Part shown: positions 1-5,156 of the stretch, in pieces | Numbering within the stretch: the first letter of the stretch is position 1 | Layout: each line of letters starts with the position of its first letter | DNA from: Desulfobacteraceae bacterium | GTDB taxonomy: Bacteria > Desulfobacterota > Desulfobacteria > Desulfobacterales > Desulfosarcinaceae | Reading direction: 5' to 3' | DNA: 9,179 bases | Assembly (NCBI GenBank): GCA_027031325.1 | Contig: JALVRI010000556.1 | Span: forward strand, 1-9,179 | Position numbers and translations under genes: made by a program | Notes under the pieces: model-generated | Database searches by the model: none | Seen by the model: the letters and a program-made list of their open reading frames with translations, nothing else | Told to the model about the DNA's origin: nothing

Positions 1-1
1 C

Positions 2-256
2 TGGACCCAGCTTACCGGGCCGGGTGTGACGCTCCAGGATGAAGGTGGCGCCAGGCGGTCTTTTATCGCTCCCCAGGTCTCATCTAGAAAAGAACTTCGT
101 TTCAGACTCAAGGCCGTTGATGCCAACCGGGCCGTTGCCGTTGATTATTGTACGGTGTCCATCGAACCTAAAAGTACATCCGAGCCCAGTTCGGTCCCGG
201 CGGCAAGCGGCGGTTCAGGTGGTTGTTTCATAGACAGTGTTTATGATTGGAACTGA
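2..256 (+). CDS. PKD/Ig-like domain surface protein, C-terminal fragment
   Basis: The reading frame is open from the left edge and only the last 84 residues are present; the true start lies upstream. The visible part begins WTQLTGPGVTL and continues with an FIAP segment, LRFRLKAVDAN and CTVSI. This is the usual rhythm of a PKD/Ig-like beta-sandwich repeat (W-x-Q-x-x-G-P-x-V-x-L ... F-x-A-P ... L-x-F-x-L-x-V-x-D ... V-x-I). The fold call rests on this pattern only. A Ser/Pro-rich linker and the tail GGSGGCFIDSVYDWN follow. Gly-rich linkers ending in a CFI motif are known at the C-termini of many exported deltaproteobacterial proteins, where CFIATA is usually followed by a membrane segment. Here the protein stops nine residues after the Cys, so any anchoring segment is absent. 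The protein is probably secreted or cell-surface. Its last 16 bp overlap, in convergent orientation, the end of the cysteine-cluster gene. No terminator hairpin was seen at the junction. Confidence 0.6.
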   Translation, partial: WTQLTGPGVTLQDEGGARRSFIAPQVSSRKELRFRLKAVDANRAVAVDYCTVSIEPKSTSEPSSVPAASGGSGGCFIDSVYDWN

Positions 257-1122
257 CGCGAAGGTGAAAAAAGTTGCCCTGATGCTTCCACCACGGCTGC
301 GATGCGGTTTTCCAGAAGCCGGCAGCCCTGCTGGAGGTGATTTTGCGATTCGAACCAGGAACCCATGGCTTCCAGGATTGTCCTGGAACGGTGAGATAGG
401 CCGGTGGCCAGGGAGGCTTCAATGGAAGGCCGGCTTGGATGGTTATCGGCAAATACGTTGTGACAGCATGTATTGAAGCGCGGCGGTCGAAAAGGCCAGT
501 CGATTTTCAACCCCAGCAGGGCTATCAGGGCCCGCCGGAAATCTTTCCCTGGCAACAGCTTTTCGATCGAATTGTCTCCCAGTTCGTCTTCCAGCCACGA
601 AAAAATGGCCTTGATCAGGCGGTATTCGGTGATAACCAGTCCGTACCAGTGCCAGTCCGGGGCGATAGCCTTTATGATCCGCTTGTAGCCTACAGGCAGA
701 TGTTTGGTTGAGGGGCAGAAGTATACCCGGCAGGCCATTCCGCCGTAGAAGCTCAGACCGCGCCAGTCAATTCCGTTGTTTCCGGCAGGATGCAGCAGGC
801 AGCCCACGGTTTCCCGGCCGTGGCCGATAAGTCCCAGGAAAGGGCAGTGGTGAAATTCATCCAGGGGCCGGGACTGGTCTTCCGAAGCGGCGGCCAGGCT
901 GGCGAATTCGTCAAGGCCTTGAATCGTTTTGTCGGCAGTATCAAAGAGCCGTGTACGGCGCCGGAGCATGCTTTCCAGGGCCGGTTTTGAAGTGTCGGCC
1001 ACGTTGTAAAGACCGCAGCAGGCTCCGCAGGAAACCCCCGGCCTTACCTGACAGAGGTACTGGTCCGGCCCCAGGCCTTGGTCCAGGGCAAAAGATGGAT
1101 TTTCCCGCACGTACGGTGCCAT
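241..1122 (-). CDS. Uncharacterised cysteine-cluster protein (CxxCC, YkgJ-like metal-chelating type)
   Basis: This 293-residue protein has no confident name. It carries 11 cysteines in an ordered pattern: C24, then SCGACCGLYN (C32, C35, C36), C93 in HHCPFLG, C108 in GCLLHP, C131 and C136 in ACRVYFCP, a CC pair at 219-220, and C267. The series CxxCC...CPFL...CLLHP...CxxxxCP resembles the Fe/Zn-chelating CxxxCxxC (YkgJ/UPF0153-type) proteins. A bound metal or Fe-S cluster is therefore likely but unproven. There is no signal peptide, so it is probably cytoplasmic. The frame is open upstream to 1407, but the ATG at 1122 is chosen because GGGGGTGG lies about 11 nt before it and the upstream frame only shadows the protease. 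The start lies 4 nt after the protease stop codon, which suggests one transcript and coupled translation. The 3' end overlaps the convergent PKD-protein gene by 16 bp. The gene is real with good confidence; the function is unknown. Confidence 0.75.
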   Translation of the reverse strand: MAPYVRENPSFALDQGLGPDQYLCQVRPGVSCGACCGLYNVADTSKPALESMLRRRTRLFDTADKTIQGLDEFASLAAASEDQSRPLDEFHHCPFLGLIGHGRETVGCLLHPAGNNGIDWRGLSFYGGMACRVYFCPSTKHLPVGYKRIIKAIAPDWHWYGLVITEYRLIKAIFSWLEDELGDNSIEKLLPGKDFRRALIALLGLKIDWPFRPPRFNTCCHNVFADNHPSRPSIEASLATGLSHRSRTILEAMGSWFESQNHLQQGCRLLENRIAAVVEASGQLFSPSRQFQS

Positions 1123-1126
1123 GACG

Positions 1127-2248
1127 TCAATTTCCACCCCCGGGATTGGGCGGCAGGTAAGTTGAGAAATCCTGCCAGACCACTTCGATGGGAATGGCAA
1201 AGCCAAGGCCTTCGAACTTGCGGGTGAGTCTTTTGAAGGTGTTGACTCCAAGAACACGACCCTGGCTGTCGACCAAGGGCCCACCGCTGTTGCCAGGGTA
1301 AATCTGGGCGTTGGTTTGGAGGTAGCCTCCTTCGTAGCCGGAAAAGACTCCCGATGTGACCGAGTTGTGGAGCTTGACAGGGTTGCCGATGGCATAGACC
1401 GGATCACCCTGGGAAATACTGTAGCTCGAGGCGCTTTTCAAAAAAGGGGTCAGGTACCCGTCCAGCTTGAGCAAGGCCAGGTCGTGCCGTTTGCTGATGG
1501 CTTCCAGGCGGACATAGAGCCGTTTGCGGTCGGCAAGGTAAATGGTAAAGGTGCGGCTCAGACCGGCGACGCTTTTACGATAGTTGTATTGACGGTACTG
1601 TTCACGGAATTTGGCTTTTTCAGCTTCGAACCTTTCCTTGCGCTGCTGGTAATCGGACTTCCAGCTGCGGTAGGTGGCCATGTCTTCCTCGTACTGGGCC
1701 TTGTATGCCTGTTTGATGGTAGGGTCGGTCTGCTTGGCGGTAATTTCCTCCATCCGCCGCAGGCTGTGTTCGGCCTTCTCCAGCCGTAGGGCCTCTTGCT
1801 CCAGGCGCTTGGAGATTTCCTTTATTTTGGCCTGGGTGTCGGCAAAGTATTTGTCCTGTTTGGCAGTGGTGGTCATGACCGGCCTTACCACGTGCTTGTT
1901 GGTTATTATGTGTCCCTGGCTGGTTATGAAAAAGCCGCTGCCGTATCCGGCGGCCCCTTCCACGGCCACGGTGGCAACTGCTGCCCGTTCAATTTGATTA
2001 CTTGCCGGGTAGTCGGCCAGGAGGCGGCGGGTAGGGGCGGATTCAGGAGCCCGGTTCCGGGTTGACTGGACCGGTTCCTCTGAAAGATACTGGGGCGGCA
2101 CCTGGGCCGGATCATCCGTGAAATGCCAGACACCGTCTTTCTTGTACTTGTAAACCTTGGCCTGGAGCTGAGCAGGTGCGCAGATCAACACAACCAGGGT
2201 GACCAGGATCGGTAGCTTGCCTGAAAACCGGGACCACTGTATTGTCAT
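1127..2248 (-). CDS. Exported DUF4124-trypsin-like serine protease with coiled-coil insertion
   Basis: This 373-residue protein begins with a typical signal peptide: positively charged residues, a hydrophobic core at about 12-24, and probable cleavage after AQLQA at residue 30. The mature N-terminus KVYKYKKDGVWHFTD (31-45) matches DUF4124, a small domain common on envelope proteins. A chymotrypsin-fold protease of the DegP-like S1C type follows. Its catalytic triad can be read as H119 (TNKHVV), D256 (RHDLALLKLD) and S321 (GNSGGPLVDSQG). Unusually, about 90 charged, Gln/Glu/Lys/Arg-rich residues (about 130-222) sit between the His and Asp and look like a helical coiled coil. No PDZ domain follows the protease; the chain ends PPNPGGGN. 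It should cleave or bind proteins in the periplasm. ATG 2248 is preferred over TTG 2275 or ATG 2269 because AAGGAG lies 6 nt upstream and the signal peptide then starts correctly. It is the first gene of a two-gene operon. Confidence 0.85.
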   Translation of the reverse strand: MTIQWSRFSGKLPILVTLVVLICAPAQLQAKVYKYKKDGVWHFTDDPAQVPPQYLSEEPVQSTRNRAPESAPTRRLLADYPASNQIERAAVATVAVEGAAGYGSGFFITSQGHIITNKHVVRPVMTTTAKQDKYFADTQAKIKEISKRLEQEALRLEKAEHSLRRMEEITAKQTDPTIKQAYKAQYEEDMATYRSWKSDYQQRKERFEAEKAKFREQYRQYNYRKSVAGLSRTFTIYLADRKRLYVRLEAISKRHDLALLKLDGYLTPFLKSASSYSISQGDPVYAIGNPVKLHNSVTSGVFSGYEGGYLQTNAQIYPGNSGGPLVDSQGRVLGVNTFKRLTRKFEGLGFAIPIEVVWQDFSTYLPPNPGGGN

Positions 2249-2523
2249 CGGTGACTCCTTGTTCTGCATCGGCAATAGGGTTTCCTGCTAAATCTATCAA
2301 AGCCGGGGGCCTTGCTCAAGGGGCTCTAGCAGATGGTTGGAGAAAAATCCGGGCCTGGGTGTCGCCGGACGGACCCAAAGCCTGGAAGCCGCGCAATGGA
2401 AGAGCGGCCCTGGCGTGGGAAGAGCTTTTCTTTTGCGTTGTCCCCTGTTGTGTTGTAAAGCCTGGGCAAAGATCAACGGTACGAATTTGAGAGCAACGCC
2501 AAGTCATCCGAAAGGATAGATTA
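2249..2523. other. Divergent intergenic region between the protease operon and the glcD-like gene
   Basis: This 275-bp stretch separates two divergently transcribed genes and must hold the start signals for both. Short open frames cross it on both strands, but none has a good ribosome binding site or a recognisable protein. Besides the weak minus-strand promoter candidate, a partial -24/-12 (sigma54-like) match, TGGCGTG-N4-GAGCT, lies at 2411-2426 on the + strand. It keeps the GG and GC dinucleotides at the right spacing but departs from consensus elsewhere. No riboswitch or strong hairpin was recognised. Confidence 0.5.
2291..2319 (-). promoter_or_regulatory. Candidate sigma70 promoter for the protease operon
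   Basis: On the minus strand TTGAGC (2319-2314) is followed, after 17 nt, by TAGATT (2296-2291). Each hexamer matches the consensus at four of six positions. The predicted transcript would start near 2284, giving a leader of about 36 nt before ATG 2248. The match is weak and was found by eye. Confidence 0.3.
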
Positions 2524-3942
2524 TTGAATCCAGAGTTCAAAAAATTACTCAGGCAGGTGGTGGGAACCGAAAATGTGCTCGACGCCCCCGAGGACCTGGT
2601 TTGTTATGGCTTTGATGCCACCAGGATCAGCGCTATGCCTCAGGCGGTGGTTTTCCCCTTTTCAACTTCCCAGGTAGCTGAAATCGTCAAGCTGGCCTGC
2701 CGCCACCAGGTTCCCCTGGTAGCCAGGGGGGCAGGGTCCGGCTTGAGCGGGGGAGCGGTGCCCGAAAAAGGGGGGCTGGTACTGTCTTTTGCCAGGATGA
2801 ACAGGATCTTGGAAATCGATACTAAAAACTTGACCGTACTGGTTGAACCCGGAGTCGTAACCGCCGACCTGCATGCCGCAGTGGAGGCCAAGGGGCTGTT
2901 CTATCCACCGGATCCGGCCAGCATGGAATTTTGTACCATAGGTGGTAACATCGCAGAAAATGCCGGCGGAATGCGGGCCGTAAAGTACGGTGTCACCGGA
3001 GACTATGTCCTGGGATTGGAGGCGGTTTTGCCCGATGGACGGATCATCAGGAGCGGATCGAGATGTGTCAAGGACGTGGTCGGCTATGATCTGACCCCGC
3101 TCCTTGTGGGTTGTGAAGGCACCTTGGCGGTGATTACCAGAGCCTTGCTGCGGCTTTTGCCCCTGCCGGAGGCAAAAAAGACCATGACGGCCACCTTTGC
3201 CGACCTCAACCAGGCCGCCGACACGGTGGCTGGAATAATCGCCAGCCGTATCTTACCCACAACCCTTGAATTCTTGGACAAGCATTCCATCAGGGCCGTT
3301 GAGAAGTATCTCGGCCTCGGATTGCCAATGGATGCCGGGGCTTTTCTTTTGATCGAAGTTGACGGACAGATGGGCGGGATCGATGCCACCATGGAAAAGG
3401 CGGCGGCCGTGTGCCGGAAAAACAAGGCCCTGGAGGTTGCCGTTGCCTCAGAGGCCGGGGAACAGGAGCGGCTATGGAAAGCCCGTCGCTCGGTATCGGC
3501 GGCCTTGCGCCAGATAAGTCCTTTCAAAATAAACGAGGACATCGTGGTGCCCCGGGCAAGGATTCCGGCGATGGTCAGGCGGATCGAAGAAATCGCCGGA
3601 CGCCACCAACTGCAGATAGTCTGTTTCGGCCATGCCGGAGACGGTAACATCCACGTCAATATAATGGCCGACAGGCAGGAGCTGGAAAGCGCCAGGGTGG
3701 AGTGCGCCGTGGCCGATCTTTTCCAGGCCACCGTTGAGTTGGGGGGGCGTATTTCAGGTGAGCATGGAATCGGAATCTCAAAGCGGCCATACATAGTTGC
3801 GAACCTGGATGCAACCACCCTGGAACTGATGCGCAGCCTCAAAAGGTTGCTCGATCCGTGCAACATCCTGAACCCGGGCAAGATTTTCCCCGGGCAAGAC
3901 GAAATTCCGGACAATGCCGGCCCTGGCGTTGTATGGCCTTAA
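2524..3942 (+). CDS. glcD: FAD-linked oxidase, glycolate oxidase subunit GlcD / D-lactate dehydrogenase type
   Basis: This 472-residue protein has the full length and domain order of the GlcD/D-lactate dehydrogenase family, which oxidises D-2-hydroxy acids to 2-oxo acids using FAD. The N-terminal FAD-binding part (FAD_binding_4, about 37-175) shows ARGAGSGLSGGAVP (67-80), PPDPAS (128-133) and TIGGNIAENAGGMR (138-151). The C-terminal FAD-oxidase_C part shows FGHAGDGNIHVNI (368-380), GGRISGEHGIG (407-417) and LDPCNILNPGKIFP (443-456). The start is TTG at 2524, with AAGGA 7 nt upstream; the first residues (MNPEFKKLLRQVVG) are typical of the family, so the non-ATG start is credible. No signal peptide or Fe-S domain is present. 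Partner electron-transfer subunits (GlcE/GlcF or an EtfAB pair) are not in the window, so the acceptor and exact substrate (glycolate, D-lactate or another 2-hydroxy acid) remain open. The stop overlaps the convergent hemerythrin stop by 4 bp. Confidence 0.88.
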   Translation: MNPEFKKLLRQVVGTENVLDAPEDLVCYGFDATRISAMPQAVVFPFSTSQVAEIVKLACRHQVPLVARGAGSGLSGGAVPEKGGLVLSFARMNRILEIDTKNLTVLVEPGVVTADLHAAVEAKGLFYPPDPASMEFCTIGGNIAENAGGMRAVKYGVTGDYVLGLEAVLPDGRIIRSGSRCVKDVVGYDLTPLLVGCEGTLAVITRALLRLLPLPEAKKTMTATFADLNQAADTVAGIIASRILPTTLEFLDKHSIRAVEKYLGLGLPMDAGAFLLIEVDGQMGGIDATMEKAAAVCRKNKALEVAVASEAGEQERLWKARRSVSAALRQISPFKINEDIVVPRARIPAMVRRIEEIAGRHQLQIVCFGHAGDGNIHVNIMADRQELESARVECAVADLFQATVELGGRISGEHGIGISKRPYIVANLDATTLELMRSLKRLLDPCNILNPGKIFPGQDEIPDNAGPGVVWP

Positions 3943-4349
3943 ACTTTGGCCGAACGCCGGTTTGCAATGAAACGGGCGACTTCCAGGTCTTGAGCGGTGG
4001 TATGCTCGGAGATCCAGTTGTTGATCGTCTCTTTGAGTAATTCCACCTGCCTTTGAGGGGATGATCCGATGTCCATAAACCGGTTGATTTGGTCTATGAT
4101 GCGCTCGTGAGCGGCGCGGTGCTCTTCCAGTTTCGGATAGTTAATGGATTTCATTAGGTTTTCTTCGTTGCGGAAGTGAATCTTAGTATAATCGGACAAG
4201 GTTTTGATCGCGGCCCTGATATCCTGATCGGTTGCCCTGGCACTCGATATGAGTAACATTTTATTGGCCAGCCGGAACAGTTTGCGGTGTTCGTCGTCAA
4301 TTTGGAAATGACCGAGAGCATACTCGGGTTTCCATTCGAAGTCGGTCAT
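3939..4349 (-). CDS. Bacteriohemerythrin
   Basis: This 136-residue single-domain protein matches the usual length of bacteriohemerythrin, which binds O2 reversibly at a non-haem di-iron centre. The expected ligands are all readable: H21 (IDDEHRKLF), H58 and E62 (HFRNEENLM), H77 and H81 (EEHRAAHERI), H116 and D121 (WISEHTTAQD). The starting tryptophan motif (FEWKPEYALG) is also typical. It is cytoplasmic, with no signal peptide or fused sensor domain. In anaerobes such proteins are thought to store, deliver or scavenge oxygen; that role is family knowledge, not shown here. ATG 4349 is supported by AAAGGA about 7 nt upstream. In the 112-bp upstream gap a perfect TTGACA lies on the minus strand at 4407-4402, but no good -10 sits at the right distance. 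The gene ends convergently on glcD with a shared TTAA, leaving no room for a terminator between them. Confidence 0.93.
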   Translation of the reverse strand: MTDFEWKPEYALGHFQIDDEHRKLFRLANKMLLISSARATDQDIRAAIKTLSDYTKIHFRNEENLMKSINYPKLEEHRAAHERIIDQINRFMDIGSSPQRQVELLKETINNWISEHTTAQDLEVARFIANRRSAKV

Positions 4350-4461
4350 GGCGCTTTCCTTTCTTGCCGCAAAGTGGGTAAGCCCATAGCAAGGGTATCT
4401 CTGTCAAAGCTTATCGGTGTGTTGCGGGCTTTGCTTTAGGATTCAGGTTTGGGATACTTTA
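4350..4461. other. Intergenic gap upstream of the bacteriohemerythrin gene
   Basis: This 112-bp gap lies between the end of the IclR-led operon and the hemerythrin start, both on the minus strand. It contains a minus-strand TTGACA at 4407-4402 that could be a -35 element, but the sequence 16-18 nt downstream (around GGCTTA) is a poor -10. No convincing hairpin plus T-run terminator for the upstream operon was found. Read-through into the hemerythrin gene therefore cannot be excluded. Confidence 0.3.
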
Positions 4462-4668
4462 TTAAAAGCGGACGAAAAAAGGTAGGCAGATCAATACCAA
4501 GGCAGCGCCGATCAACAGCGCCGGGTTGGTTACCAAGTACGGCAGGGCCATCAGGACCATCCCGGTAAAGATTGGAACGAACATGCTCTGGCGCTTGCCA
4601 TAGATGAAAAAGCCAAAACCGATGGAACCGAAAATCAGACCCGGCACCAGGGTTGCAGGATCAAGCAT
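4462..4668 (-). CDS. Small conserved membrane protein (often annotated 'amino acid transport protein')
   Basis: This 68-residue protein is almost entirely hydrophobic, with three likely membrane-spanning or re-entrant segments at about 8-24, 29-45 and 48-66. The pattern GLIFGSIGFGFFIYGKRQ, then VPIFTGMVLMALPYLV and a C-terminal LPFFVRF, recalls a small family spread through proteobacteria. Databases often label that family 'amino acid transport protein' without experimental support. Length and motif order fit the family as I remember it; transport is not demonstrated. The ATG lies inside the last codons of the ATC hydrolase-like gene (8-nt overlap, 4661-4668), with AGGGGGT just upstream, so translation is probably coupled. 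It is the last gene of the IclR-led operon. It could be a minor membrane partner of the pathway or an unrelated passenger. Confidence 0.75.
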   Translation of the reverse strand: MLDPATLVPGLIFGSIGFGFFIYGKRQSMFVPIFTGMVLMALPYLVTNPALLIGAALVLICLPFFVRF

Positions 4669-5155
4669 CGTTACACCCCCTGTGATTCATGGAAAACCTG
4701 AAGTCACAGAAAGAAGCGCCTTCCATGATGGTGCCGGTGCGTTCCAACCTGATTTCAGGGTTAAAGCCGTGCGCAAAAGATCCATCCCGGCTGCAGGATA
4801 GAACCCGGCCCAGGTGAGCCAGGCCCAGCTCTGAGTACATCCGGACGTAAGCGCAGCGGGTGACATTGAAATAAAGGCGCTTTTCATCGCAGGCAAGCAG
4901 CTCCAGCTCAAGGGCTCCGTCCAGTGCCCAGGTCCTGCGGATGATTTGCCACAGGTGCCCAAGGCTGTTGCCGCCGGCCATGCGAGCGGCTTTACGTCCG
5001 GCTGCCTCGGCCTGGCCGGCGATTACCGTGCCGGCTATCTGGAAGGCCTTCTGCCTGCCTATGGTATCGGCGTAGGCCTCGATCAGTGGGCCGGCCAGGC
5101 TGGCCTGGGCTTGGCGGATTGCCAGAAGCGGAATTTCGGGATCCGGGGCTTGCAT
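4661..5155 (-). CDS. L-2-amino-thiazoline-4-carboxylate (ATC) hydrolase family protein
   Basis: This 164-residue protein belongs by motif to the ATC hydrolase family. The named member opens the thiazoline ring of L-2-amino-thiazoline-4-carboxylate, giving N-carbamoyl-L-cysteine; most relatives have unknown substrates. Family-like features are FNVTRCAYVRMYSELG (96-111, C101), LGRVLSCSRDGSFAHGFNP (115-133, C121, D124), RLERTGTIMEG (136-146) and CDFRF (150-154). The N-terminal half is Ala/Leu/Gly-rich and probably helical. The ATG is separated by 1 nt from the amidohydrolase stop, and AAGGAGG lies about 9 nt upstream inside that gene's end, so the two are translated from one message. Its place behind an adenine-deaminase-like enzyme suggests a second hydrolytic step on a cyclic C-N compound, which is inference. 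True ATC use would imply cysteine production, and no other cysteine gene is nearby. Confidence 0.75.
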   Translation of the reverse strand: MQAPDPEIPLLAIRQAQASLAGPLIEAYADTIGRQKAFQIAGTVIAGQAEAAGRKAARMAGGNSLGHLWQIIRRTWALDGALELELLACDEKRLYFNVTRCAYVRMYSELGLAHLGRVLSCSRDGSFAHGFNPEIRLERTGTIMEGASFCDFRFSMNHRGCNDA

Positions 5156-5156
5156 G

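Noticed and set aside
1123..1407. Upstream extension of the cysteine-cluster gene to a start at 1407
   Set aside because: This part lies antiparallel-free but out of frame within the protease coding region, is Ser/Thr/Pro-rich and featureless, and the ATG at 1122 has its own ribosome binding site just after the protease stop.
2411..2426. Sigma54-like -24/-12 element TGGCGTG-N4-GAGCT upstream of glcD
   Set aside because: The GG and GC spacing is right but several consensus bases are missing, and no enhancer-binding regulator is nearby. Kept only as a note.
2242..2540. Short open frames on both strands of the protease/glcD intergenic region
   Set aside because: None has a convincing ribosome binding site or protein-like composition. 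They overlap each other and the gene starts, so they are probably chance frames.
3872..3899. Direct repeat of CCCGGGCAAGA near the end of glcD
   Set aside because: It lies within the conserved NPGKIFPG coding motif and is explained by repeated Pro-Gly codons.
3084..3914. Long open frame (276 codons) antisense to the glcD-like gene
   Set aside because: Its product is Ser/Arg-rich with no recognisable domain, and glcD on the other strand is unambiguous. It is a by-product of GC-rich codon use.
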